Source of the DNA: Hohaiivirga grylli
GTDB taxonomy: Bacteria > Pseudomonadota > Alphaproteobacteria > Rhizobiales > Beijerinckiaceae
Assembly: GCF_039655745.1 (NCBI RefSeq)
Contig: NZ_JBBYXI010000001.1
Span: 930,001 to 994,000, forward strand
Direction of reading: 5' to 3'
DNA: 64,000 nucleotides
Shown here: positions 1 to 7,233 of the stretch, piece by piece
How the letters are laid out: each line of letters starts with the position of its first letter
How positions within the stretch are numbered: the stretch's first letter is position 1
The notes under the pieces: generated by a model
What the model was told of the DNA's origin: nothing
Database searches by the model: none
Seen by the model: the letters and a program-made list of their open reading frames with translations, nothing else
Program-made: the position numbers and the translations under genes

Positions 1-479
1 AGCATGGCAATCGGATCCATCGCCAGCGCGCGGGCAATAGCGACACGCTGCTGCTGACCACCTGAAAGCTGGCCCGGGAATTTCTGTGCCTGACTCTTGA
101 GGCCAACACGCTCAAGCAGAACCCTTGCGCGTTCCATCGCTTCTGAACGCTTGCGGCCGAGAACCTTTTCCTGTGCCAGACAAAGATTGTCGATAATCTT
201 GAGGTGAGGGAATAGTTCAAAGTGCTGGAACACCATGCCAACATGCGAACGAAGCTTTGGAAGGTCTGTCTTCGGATCATTGACCTTCGTGCCATTGATA
301 ATGATCTCGCCGCCCTGAATGGGTTCGAGCGCATTCACGCATTTGATCAATGTTGATTTGCCAGAGCCTGACGGGCCGCAAACCACAACGACTTCACCTT
401 TGCCAACATGCGTCGTGCAGTCTTTGAGGGCCTGGAATGTTGGCCCATACCACTTGTTGACGTGAGAAATAGTAATCAT
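1..479 (-). CDS. gltL: Amino-acid ABC transporter ATPase (GltL/GlnQ type), 3' part cut by window edge
   Basis: This is the cytoplasmic ATPase that powers the glutamate/aspartate importer formed with the two permeases and binding protein next to it. Translation of the minus strand from the ATG at 479 gives a polar-amino-acid ABC ATPase: Walker A GPSGSGKST, Q-loop VFQHFELFPH, and signature LSGGQQQRVAIARA near the window edge. Walker B and the C-terminal part lie outside the window. It follows gltK by only 7 bases, so it is the last visible gene of a gltI-J-K-L operon. Family identification is secure. Substrate is inferred from the neighbouring binding protein. Confidence 0.93.
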   Translation of the reverse strand, partial: MITISHVNKWYGPTFQALKDCTTHVGKGEVVVVCGPSGSGKSTLIKCVNALEPIQGGEIIINGTKVNDPKTDLPKLRSHVGMVFQHFELFPHLKIIDNLCLAQEKVLGRKRSEAMERARVLLERVGLKSQAQKFPGQLSGGQQQRVAIARALAMDPIAM

Positions 480-486
480 GAAGACC

Positions 487-1179
487 TCAATGAATGATCG
501 CAACGCGCTTCTGAAGCCGCTTGACGGCATAAGAGGCAGCGAAGGAAATAAGGAAATAGACGACTGCGACGAAGATATAAAGCTCAAATTGACGGAAATC
601 GCGTTTGGCTATCTTATCGGCAGCGCCAAGGAAGTCGGTTGCTGAGAGAACGTAGACTAGGGTGGTGTCCTGAAACAGGGCAATAATCTGGGTCAACAGA
701 ACGGGCAGCACATTACGGAAAGCCTGCGGCAGAACGATATAGCCCATGACCTGCCAGTAGCGCAGACCCAAGGCATAACCGGCCGATGGCTGGCCTTTTG
801 GAATAGACTGGATGCCGGCGCGGACAATCTCAGCAAAGTACGCAGCTTCAAAGAGCGTAAAGGTGATGAACGCTGACATAAAGGCACCAACCGGGATCGG
901 ACGGGAGCCGCCAGTCATCCACATGGCAATCCATGGAACGAGGAAGAAGAACCAGAAAATGACAAGCACCAGCGGCAGTGAACGGACAAAGTTCACATAG
1001 CCTGCAGAAAAGGCAGCGAGAACTTTCCAGCGTCCAAGTCGCATCAATGTCAGCAAGGTACCTAAAAAAACACCGGTGACGGTAGAGAGCGCTGTCAGAA
1101 TGAGAGTAAACCGCATCCCATCCAGAAACAGATAGGACAGGTTGTTGGTGATAACGTGTGTATCAAAATTCGCGAACAT
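487..1179 (-). CDS. gltK: Glutamate/aspartate ABC transporter permease GltK
   Basis: One of the paired inner-membrane permeases of a polar-amino-acid ABC importer (HisM/GltK family), 230 residues, the usual size. About five hydrophobic segments are visible, with the EAA loop (AGIQSIPKGQPSAGYALG, near residues 120-140) that contacts the ATPase. It sits 13 bases after gltJ and 7 before gltL, so the genes are surely co-transcribed. The protein starts at an ATG. Assigning it as GltK rather than GltJ rests on gene order (binding protein, J, K, L) and similarity from memory; the two permeases are homologous. Confidence 0.9.
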   Translation of the reverse strand: MFANFDTHVITNNLSYLFLDGMRFTLILTALSTVTGVFLGTLLTLMRLGRWKVLAAFSAGYVNFVRSLPLVLVIFWFFFLVPWIAMWMTGGSRPIPVGAFMSAFITFTLFEAAYFAEIVRAGIQSIPKGQPSAGYALGLRYWQVMGYIVLPQAFRNVLPVLLTQIIALFQDTTLVYVLSATDFLGAADKIAKRDFRQFELYIFVAVVYFLISFAASYAVKRLQKRVAIIH

Positions 1180-1192
1180 CTACTGGCCCCCC

Positions 1193-1915
1193 TTAATGCG
1201 ATGTCATGAAGCCGGGAATGGACGTCTTGCGTTCAAGGAAGCGCGCAATGAGAACCACAACCAGATTGATGAGGAGGTACAGTGTTGTTGCTGCTGTCAG
1301 AGCTTCAAATGTCTTGAAGGTGAACTCTGACATTGAGTTTGTCTGACCCATAAGCTCCATAACACCAATCGTAAAACAGACTGATGTATTCTTGACGAGG
1401 CTGAGGAATTCAGATGTCAGCGGTGGCAGCATGATGCGGTAAGCTGTTGGCAGCAAAACATAGCGATAGCTCTGGCGACTTGTCAGGCCAAGAGCGAGGG
1501 ATGCCATACGCTGCCCACGTGGCAAAGCTTCAATACCTGCTTTGACCTGCTCAGCAATACGCGCTGAGGTAAAGAAGCCAAGACAGATGATAGAGGTGTA
1601 AACCGGTGAAAGTTGCTTAAGCCAGGTCGAAGCACTGCCCCAGAAGAACTCAGGGATGACAAAATACCAAAGAAAGATTTGTACAAGCAGGGGTATGTTG
1701 CGGAAGACTTCGACATAACCCTGACCGAAAATCTGCCAGAATTTGGAGTCTGTTGTCCGCATAACACCAATGAAGGAGCCAAGCGCAAAGGCAAGGATCC
1801 AAGCAAACAGGGCAATAAATATAGTCCACCCTAGACCATTTAGGAGCAGTTGATAGTAGAGTTCACCATATGGTGACTCTTGCCATAAAACGCTCCAGTT
1901 TATTTCATATTTCAT
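1193..1915 (-). CDS. gltJ: Glutamate/aspartate ABC transporter permease GltJ
   Basis: Partner permease of the glutamate/aspartate importer, 240 residues, with several hydrophobic helices and an EAA loop (AGIEALPRGQRMASLALG, around residue 130) matching that of GltK. The N-terminus (MKYEINWSVLWQESPYGELYY) resembles other GltJ proteins, which begin with a short polar stretch before the first helix. It is separated from the binding-protein gene upstream by about 245 bases containing two hairpins, and is closely followed by gltK. This spacing is typical where binding-protein mRNA is kept in excess over permease mRNA. Confidence 0.9.
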   Translation of the reverse strand: MKYEINWSVLWQESPYGELYYQLLLNGLGWTIFIALFAWILAFALGSFIGVMRTTDSKFWQIFGQGYVEVFRNIPLLVQIFLWYFVIPEFFWGSASTWLKQLSPVYTSIICLGFFTSARIAEQVKAGIEALPRGQRMASLALGLTSRQSYRYVLLPTAYRIMLPPLTSEFLSLVKNTSVCFTIGVMELMGQTNSMSEFTFKTFEALTAATTLYLLINLVVVLIARFLERKTSIPGFMTSH

Positions 1916-2048
1916 ATGTTAAGTCCTGAAGGCATCGGAACAGCTGTGGCAGCACAGGTAGCGAGCAGCCTTAAGTGGATAAATGATTGGAAAAGAAGAG
2001 ATGGAGAGATGCTGTTTCCTTTTCCTGCACTCTTTTAAGTGCTTGTTA

Positions 2049-2131
2049 TAACCCCGTTTATGAAGAGACCTTAACGGGTTTACGGTTCCGATCATTTTGT
2101 GGGTTTCACATCACGGACTGACGTGAAACCC
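2049..2131 (-). terminator. Two hairpins between gltI and gltJ, probable partial terminator or mRNA-stabilising element
   Basis: A strong stem pairs GGGTTTCAC (2101-2109) with GTGAAACCC (2123-2131), extended inside by TCA/TGA after one mismatch. A second, weaker stem pairs about 2050-2058 with 2073-2080 (AACCCCGTT with AACGGGTT, one bulged C). Both lie just downstream of the gltI stop on the minus strand and before gltJ. No long U run follows, so attenuation or protection of the gltI mRNA 3' end seems likelier than full termination. Confidence 0.55.
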
Positions 2132-2161
2132 TGCTTTTATTCCATCAAGAAATCTGCAGTT

Positions 2162-3082
2162 TTACTGCTTGACGGCGTAATCTTTTGGATCACCGCTATC
2201 CGTTGGGTGAGCGAGAACCTGTTTGAATTCATCACTCATCGGAATGTTCAGTGTAATACCCTTCGGAGGAATTGGTTTCAGGAACCACTTGTCATAGAGA
2301 GCTGCAATTGTGCCATCCTTGAAGAGGTTGCCCATAGCAGTATCGACAACCTTCTTGAACTCAGGATCATCCTTGCGGATCATGCTGCCATAAGGCTCAA
2401 CAGAGAGAGCTTCCTTGGAGATGACATAGTCATCCGGATTCTTGGAGTTGGCAGCGAGAGATGCGATCAGAACGTCATCCATGACAAAGGCTGATGCACG
2501 ATCTGTCTCAACCATCAGGAAGGCATCGGCGTGATCTTTAGCCGGAATGATTGTCATGCCAAGATTCTTGGTGTTGTTGAGCTCTGTCAGCTGCTTGATG
2601 TTGGAAGTACCAGCTGTAGAAACAACAGTTTTACCCTTCAGATCCTCAAGGGTTTCAAACTTGTTCGCCTTCTTGGAGATGAAACGGTTTGCCGTCACAA
2701 AGTGTGTCAGTGTGAAAGAGACCTGCTTCTGACGTTCCAGATTGTTGGTTGTGGAACCACATTCAACGTCGATTGTGCCGTTGGCCATCAGCGGAATACG
2801 TGTTGCTGATGTGACGGGGACCATTTTGACTTCGAGCTTTTCGAGGCCAAGATTCTGTTTTACGGCATCTGCAATTTTCAGGCAGATATCATTGGCGTAG
2901 CCGACAACCTGTTGCTTGTCGTCAAAGTATGAAAACGGCACGGAAGAGTCTCTGTGTCCGATAGCGATGACGCCTGTTTCCTTGATCTTTTTTAGCGTTC
3001 CAGTGAGGTCCTGGGCAGATGCCGGGGAGGAGACCAAAAGGCCAGCACCGATTGCTGCCATGAGGAGATGTGAAAAGCGCAT
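2162..3082 (-). CDS. gltI: Periplasmic glutamate/aspartate-binding protein GltI
   Basis: Extracytoplasmic solute-binding protein of the family 3 amino-acid type, 306 residues. It has a signal peptide (hydrophobic residues about 6-20, cleavage likely after SPASA at about 23). The mature part starts with a segment typical of GltI/DEBP proteins (TGVIAIGHRDSSVPFSYFD). Later motifs include DVECGSTTNN and FVMDDVLIASLA, which belong to the ligand-binding cleft of the DEBP group. It is the first gene of the gltIJKL operon. The 268-base region upstream carries the likely promoter and a palindrome at 3248-3275. Glutamate/aspartate specificity is inferred from family resemblance. Confidence 0.92.
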   Translation of the reverse strand: MRFSHLLMAAIGAGLLVSSPASAQDLTGTLKKIKETGVIAIGHRDSSVPFSYFDDKQQVVGYANDICLKIADAVKQNLGLEKLEVKMVPVTSATRIPLMANGTIDVECGSTTNNLERQKQVSFTLTHFVTANRFISKKANKFETLEDLKGKTVVSTAGTSNIKQLTELNNTKNLGMTIIPAKDHADAFLMVETDRASAFVMDDVLIASLAANSKNPDDYVISKEALSVEPYGSMIRKDDPEFKKVVDTAMGNLFKDGTIAALYDKWFLKPIPPKGITLNIPMSDEFKQVLAHPTDSGDPKDYAVKQ

Positions 3083-3247
3083 GAAGAGAAACTCCTTAAA
3101 AGATTCTGGTTGCCTTATTCTCTGATACTTCTGCGAAGTTGACGGGTATCTGCTTCTTAGAGTGACGATCAGAATGAAGGTCGAGTAATGACTATAGAAC
3201 GCACTTCAGGCTTGGCAATACGTTCGCCTGTAATACAAATTAATAAG

Positions 3248-3275
3248 ATGCCTAGATTTTAGGCATTTTGCCTAA
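3248..3275. promoter_or_regulatory. Alternating TGCCTA/TAGGCA half-sites upstream of gltI
   Basis: Three half-sites alternate in orientation: ATGCCTA (3248-3254), TAGGCAT (3260-3266) and TGCCTAA (3269-3275). The last two form a perfect TTAGGCA-TTT-TGCCTAA palindrome (3259-3275). The site lies about 170 bases before the gltI start and about 75 bases after the ecfG stop. It could be an operator for gltI or an ecfG 3' hairpin; no U tract follows on the minus strand, which favours an operator. No regulator is assigned. Confidence 0.4.
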
Positions 3276-3350
3276 TATAAGGTCGATCAAATTTTTGTAT
3301 GGATTGGCTTCTCAATTTCAATAATAGTGCTGAAAATGCTTATTATGCTA

Positions 3351-3851
3351 CTATTCATAGCCCATAACTTCATGCATTCGGGCGCGGGCACGACTTACGC
3401 GACTTTTAATGGTGCCTGTTGAAACTCCACAGATTGATGCAGCATCTTCGTAGGAAAAACCCTCTGCGCCGACAAGAATAAGAGCTTCGCGCTGTTCAGG
3501 GGAGAGCATACCAAGGGCATCTTGGAGATCTTTGAGTTCTAGATGGGGGAGTTGTTCTGCCGGGCTTTCCAGTTGCTCGGCATAGACACCATCAGGATCT
3601 GCAACTTCACGGCGTCTTTTTCTGTATTCTGAATGGAAAAGATTTCGGAGAATGGTAAAGAGCCAGGCACTCAAATTTGTGCCTTTTTCAAAATGATCAA
3701 TATGACTCCAGGCGCGAACCAGCGTTTCCTGTACCAGATCGTCAGCTTGTGCAGCATTGCCACAAAGTGATGTGGCGAATGCTCGTAGCTTTGGCAGGAT
3801 AAGTAGTATGTCTTCCGCTAACTCTGGTCCGGTAACCTGTTGTTTGGGCAT
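3351..3851 (-). CDS. ecfG: ECF sigma factor of the EcfG (general stress response) type
   Basis: A 166-residue sigma-70 family factor with only regions 2 and 4. Region 2 spans about 18-85 (DDLVQETLVRAW; core-binding/-10 part SAWLFTILRNLFHSEYRKRR). Region 4 spans about 108-160 (LSPEQREALILVGAEGFSYE, then a helix-turn-helix with STGTIKSRVSRARARM). The preceding gene, 26 bases away, encodes a NepR-like anti-sigma factor. That pairing and the EcfG-type promoter in front identify the alphaproteobacterial general stress sigma factor. In this system phosphorylated PhyR sequesters NepR to free EcfG. No phyR is recognisable in the window. Confidence 0.88.
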   Translation of the reverse strand: MPKQQVTGPELAEDILLILPKLRAFATSLCGNAAQADDLVQETLVRAWSHIDHFEKGTNLSAWLFTILRNLFHSEYRKRRREVADPDGVYAEQLESPAEQLPHLELKDLQDALGMLSPEQREALILVGAEGFSYEDAASICGVSTGTIKSRVSRARARMHEVMGYE

Positions 3852-3877
3852 TCGGGCACATAGGGGTTGTAACCACG

Positions 3878-4114
3878 TTATTTCCTATTCTCTATCTTTT
3901 CGAGAGAAGATACAAGTCGTCCGAAATATTCAGGTAAGGGCTGGTGTATGACATCATCATACAAAGAGCGAAGGCCTGCAATTATTGTTGTATCCTCTTC
4001 AAGGCCGTTAAGTCCTTGAGAATGGATACGAGTATCAAAGAAACTGGACAGGTTATTTGTAATGACTGTTTGTGTCACATTGCTTCTGGCCTGTTTCGCA
4101 CATGATGAAGCCAA
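3878..4114 (-). CDS. nepR: NepR-type anti-sigma factor with TTG start
   Basis: A small protein of 78 residues ending in the NepR signature (LRSLYDDVIHQPLPEYF followed by a short helix). NepR holds EcfG inactive until it is titrated by phosphorylated PhyR. The open frame runs further upstream, but a perfect AGGAGG (4123-4128) sits 8 bases before a TTG at 4114, so I place the start there; the first in-frame candidate at 4144 is also TTG and has no ribosome binding site. The gene is followed by ecfG after 26 bases. A weak start codon with a strong ribosome site may help set the NepR:EcfG ratio (inference). Confidence 0.8.
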   Translation of the reverse strand: MASSCAKQARSNVTQTVITNNLSSFFDTRIHSQGLNGLEEDTTIIAGLRSLYDDVIHQPLPEYFGRLVSSLEKIENRK

Positions 4115-4160
4115 AGTTGTTTCCTCCTGAGATTGAGCGCGCAATGTTTGCTATCTCTCA

Positions 4161-4187
4161 GGAACACATATGATGCGATGTTGTTCC
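4161..4187. promoter_or_regulatory. Symmetric EcfG-type promoter in front of nepR-ecfG
   Basis: Read on the minus strand the sequence is GGAAC (4187-4183), 17 bases, then GTTCC (4165-4161), matching the general-stress consensus GGAAC-N16/17-GTT. Because the outer elements are complementary, the plus strand reads GGAAC (4161-4165), 17 bases, GTTCC (4183-4187) too. The minus-strand promoter would start transcription near 4156, about 40 bases before the nepR TTG, implying autoregulation by EcfG. No gene is recognised on the plus side. Confidence 0.75.
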
Positions 4188-4350
4188 GGGTAAAATTTTC
4201 TCTTCTTACAAAAGAAACATATCATCTTGTAATATATGAAAAAATAGAGGCGCATTTTTTGAACGTATTTTGCGCTCCCATAGAGAAATTATATAAAAAT
4301 TTTACCAATATAGATTTTTTGAGAATATCTGTTGATAGAAATTATTTCTA

Positions 4351-4950
4351 TTAAAATGTGTAGCCAATTTTGGCGCCGACATTGGTCAGTCCACGATTTT
4401 GACTGCAGAAGCCGGCATTCGACATATGGTCAACTGTTGCCATGACAGACCAATGCTCATCAATGCGGTAACCGAGGCCAAGAGCCTCTCTGAACAGCGT
4501 GTTACAACCGAGCGCATTGTGATGTTTTTTCACGTTATCGCCTGTATCACCATTATGGATGGCCGCACCAAGAGATGCTTCAACGAAGATTTCCTTCGTA
4601 ATATCGTAAGTCCAGGTAAATCCTGCATAACCGTAACTTGTTTTGCCGGCTGTATTTATCGAACCGCCGATATGAAGGCGAGGGATAAAAAACTCGATGA
4701 GCGGATTATCTGAGTGAAAGGCTTTGGCGAATAAAACCTCGCCATTAATATCTACAGAGCCCTTTTCTGAGCTTGACGGATCGTGCGCTGCTCCACCAAA
4801 CCGCAGCTCGGATATAATATTCGGTGCGCTCTGATCTTTGGGCGTAAATGCTGGTGTATTCATTTGCTCGGGCATATCGGCCGCCATTGCATAGCTGTTT
4901 AGCAATGCTGTGAGCGTCAAACATCCAAGAACCAACCGACTTACGCGCAT
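4351..4950 (-). CDS. pagL: PagL-like lipid A 3-O-deacylase (outer-membrane barrel)
   Basis: A 199-residue exported protein with signal peptide (cleavage near AMA-AD, residue 23-24) and alternating beta-strand pattern ending in an aromatic residue (GAKIGYTF), as in outer-membrane barrels. The motif VDHMSNAGF (H175, S177) matches the His-Ser active-site region of PagL lipid A deacylases, which remove the 3-O-linked acyl chain from lipid A. The start at 4950 is chosen because GGGAA precedes it by 8-9 bases; an upstream ATG (4977) has no such site. It lies downstream of no other gene on its strand and ends about 160 bases from the nepR promoter. Function is inferred from the motif and length. Confidence 0.75.
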   Translation of the reverse strand: MRVSRLVLGCLTLTALLNSYAMAADMPEQMNTPAFTPKDQSAPNIISELRFGGAAHDPSSSEKGSVDINGEVLFAKAFHSDNPLIEFFIPRLHIGGSINTAGKTSYGYAGFTWTYDITKEIFVEASLGAAIHNGDTGDNVKKHHNALGCNTLFREALGLGYRIDEHWSVMATVDHMSNAGFCSQNRGLTNVGAKIGYTF

Positions 4951-5127
4951 GATAAAAATTCCCGAATAAACCTGCATACGGATTAGCTGATTAAATATAC
5001 AATTGCCAAGAGAAATTTTCAGGAATTATCTATTGAATAAGTTAATTCATATGCTTTTTCAATAAAGATGGGACACTTACCTTCTGAATTTAAATTTTTG
5101 TATGTAATAATACATAGCCCAAGAAGA

Positions 5128-5160
5128 CTGTAAGCCGTATTAAATAAATACAGCTTACAG
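5128..5160 (-). terminator. Long hairpin after the hydrolase gene
   Basis: CTGTAAGC (5128-5135) pairs with GCTTACAG (5153-5160), and after one mismatch GTATT pairs with AATAC. It begins 18 bases after the stop of the minus-strand hydrolase gene and is followed on that strand by TCTTCTT, so it is the probable terminator of that gene. Confidence 0.6.
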
Positions 5161-5177
5161 GATTTTTCTATTTGAAA

Positions 5178-6416
5178 TTAAGGAACGAACGCTCCAAATC
5201 GATCCGTAAGATTTTCACGGGTTGCCGGGTCAATAATTGAAATTGGGGCAGCGACTGCAGCTGTTGCCGCATTGCCCACTGCATTCGTGGTTCCCAGAAC
5301 AAAGGCCCCGATATGATCTCCAAGCCCCATTCTGCCTGTATCAATAGGTTTGCCAGACATCAGATATTTGCCGACAAACTGAACAACAGCAGGCGACTGG
5401 GCAAACTTGGTATGGTTTGTTGAATCGCCGGTTTGCAAATTTGTCAGGTCAAAGACGTCCATATGTTTGTATTCTGCCAATTCTGCCCGGTATGGTTCCT
5501 GCAGAGGGTTTATTTGCCCTAAGCGATCCGTAGACCCCCAAATGAGCCGGGATGCCATCAGGGCACGATCATCCCTTGAAATGAATAGCGTGAAGTGTGG
5601 AGGGCGTTTTCCCATTCCGCTTATGAGTGTTCTGGCAACATCAACATCAACATCCGGCGAAGCCAGAATAACGCTTCTGATTTTACGGGAAACCTCACCA
5701 TTACGAACAGCCATCTGTCGCAGGGATTCAAGGGCCACCATATTTCCCATGGAGTGGGCGAGAACTGTAATATCGGTCACAGATGGTTCGTTTGCCAGTT
5801 CTTTAAGTACCAGTTCCAAGGCATCACGGGAGTAAGCTGCACTTTCCCGATCATATGGATAACCAAACAGCTTTCCCTGAGAAGGCCATGTGAAGAGAAC
5901 GGGTGTTACATTTGAATTACTGTCACTGGCAATTTGTGCAAGGCGCATAACAGCAGCGTCGAACTTGGTATTATATCCGTGGATGAACACGAACACTTTC
6001 CCGCCTGTTCTGTACTGCTGAATGTTTTTCCTGACAGCTGTACGGAACTGTTGTGGTTTAATATGTTCAGCGCTTTGTGTTGCAAAATATTTGCTTGGGT
6101 CAGCAGGGAGAGATTTTGGCCATTCTATTTCACCGTCAACGTGAGTTGGCGGAATGGAAATCTTGACGTTGGCATATGCCAGGTCACCACGCTTTCCGGT
6201 AAATAAAATGCCGGGATCCTCAGATGCCAGTCGGGTTGTGGCAACAACAATTGGAATGGTTTTAGCTGAACTATCGACTTCAAAGGTTGTTGGTGTCATC
6301 ATTTTCTCAGGCGTACCACCACAAGCTGTCAGGGCCAGAGGCAAAAGCACTGCAAATGATTTCAATGTACTTTGAAACATTTGAGGTAGATATTTCTGCG
6401 TCGCAATCATGGTCAT
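5178..6416 (-). CDS. DUF900-type alpha/beta-hydrolase lipoprotein
   Basis: A 412-residue protein with a lipoprotein signal (hydrophobic stretch then LTAC, C32) and an alpha/beta-hydrolase fold of the DUF900 group: VFVFIHGYNTKF (about 142-153, oxyanion region), FTWPSQG, nucleophile motif AHSMGNMVA (S222) and ASPDVDVDVA. It probably acts as an esterase or lipase anchored in the envelope; the substrate is unknown. The open frame extends 41 residues upstream, but the ATG at 6416 is placed right before the signal peptide and is preceded by GAAAGAAAA. The C-terminal 50 residues are Ala-rich and not part of the catalytic domain. It stands alone, with a hairpin terminator behind it. Confidence 0.8.
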   Translation of the reverse strand: MTMIATQKYLPQMFQSTLKSFAVLLPLALTACGGTPEKMMTPTTFEVDSSAKTIPIVVATTRLASEDPGILFTGKRGDLAYANVKISIPPTHVDGEIEWPKSLPADPSKYFATQSAEHIKPQQFRTAVRKNIQQYRTGGKVFVFIHGYNTKFDAAVMRLAQIASDSNSNVTPVLFTWPSQGKLFGYPYDRESAAYSRDALELVLKELANEPSVTDITVLAHSMGNMVALESLRQMAVRNGEVSRKIRSVILASPDVDVDVARTLISGMGKRPPHFTLFISRDDRALMASRLIWGSTDRLGQINPLQEPYRAELAEYKHMDVFDLTNLQTGDSTNHTKFAQSPAVVQFVGKYLMSGKPIDTGRMGLGDHIGAFVLGTTNAVGNAATAAVAAPISIIDPATRENLTDRFGAFVP

Positions 6417-6710
6417 GTCTGCGTTTTTTCTTTCAATAGGCTGCCTGCTGGAGAAGTTTCTGGCCTGATAGTTGTTTAGAACCCTATAATTCACCAAAGA
6501 GCTATATTTGGTAGTGGGTGGTGAAGTCAAAATAATCATTCGCAGATTGCTTAATTTTGAGTGTCATTAACTGCAAATACTTGTGTCTTCCAACGCGCCT
6601 TATTGCTTTTTGTGTAAATATGAATGTGCTTTTTTACACATCAGAGGAAAAAAATCCGCACTAGCCTTCTCGTTAAAGCAGTGTATGTGCTGCATTTTTT
6701 GGAGTGCGTT

Positions 6711-6932
6711 ATGCGTTCATCTTTGTTTGTGGTTCCAATGGTCGCATTTTCTGTCTTTGCAGGTAGCAGTTTAGCTAAGGCAGAGTCCGGACCTTGGTAT
6801 AATGGTTTCCAAATTCAGGCTTGTGAAAAACACCCTGAACAGGCTGGCTGTTTTAACTATCCTCGGAATAAGGATGATACAGTTAAAACTCAGGAAGATG
6901 TGAAGAAATCTCCACGAAAACACAAAAGATAA
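6711..6932 (+). CDS. Small secreted protein of unknown function
   Basis: Encodes 73 residues: a clear signal peptide (VVPMVAFSVFAGSS, cleavage near LAKA-ES, residue 24), then about 48 polar residues with two cysteines (C38, C47) and a basic Lys-rich tail (KKSPRKHKR). The ATG at 6711 has GGAG 6 bases upstream. A strong terminator follows 24 bases after the stop, supporting a real monocistronic gene. I do not recognise the family. The size and Cys pair recall the secreted paralogues at 11557-12191, but there is no convincing sequence match. Confidence 0.65.
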   Translation: MRSSLFVVPMVAFSVFAGSSLAKAESGPWYNGFQIQACEKHPEQAGCFNYPRNKDDTVKTQEDVKKSPRKHKR

Positions 6933-6956
6933 TTTAGAAGAAAAGATGAGTTTATG

Positions 6957-6991
6957 CAGCCATTGCCACTTTATGTGCAGTGGCTGTTTTT
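6957..6991 (+). terminator. Rho-independent terminator after the small secreted protein gene
   Basis: CAGCCA (6957-6962) pairs with TGGCTG (6981-6986); the inner stem continues with one bulged C around the loop TTTAT. A T-rich run (TTTTTCT) follows directly on the plus strand. Confidence 0.75.
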
Positions 6992-7233
6992 CTATAATCA
7001 AAGATATTGCGTATTAGATAGAAGAATTAATTTTGCTGCCTTAGTGTATAGTATTGAGAAACATTACAATTAATTCATTTGATATCAGCCTAGCTTCACC
7101 CGTAAAAGTAACAGTGGGGAAACCTCATTTTAAGTCAGGGAGTGAGATATCAGCGCAATATTTTTTATTTAGATAATGTTGCCGAATGTCTCATATCCTT
7201 ACAATGCTTACTTCTTAATGGTGCGGGTCATAC
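6992..7233. other. AT-rich intergenic stretch before the RND operon
   Basis: About 240 bases without an open frame that looks coding. It presumably holds the promoter of the efflux operon. There is no adjacent TetR- or MarR-type regulator gene and I see no clear operator palindrome. The ribosome site before the 7234 start is weak (GCGGG). Confidence 0.4.

Noticed and set aside
2099..2494. 131-residue plus-strand open frame at the end of gltI
   Set aside because: Overlaps the gltI coding sequence and its 3' hairpin; no motif and no ribosome site.
4133..4354. 73-residue plus-strand open frame beyond the symmetric EcfG promoter, a candidate phyR remnant
   Set aside because: AT-rich, no response-regulator or sigma-like motif, and it begins before the promoter; treated as chance.
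5407..5835. 142-residue plus-strand open frame inside the DUF900 hydrolase gene
   Set aside because: Opposite strand of a well supported gene, no motif.
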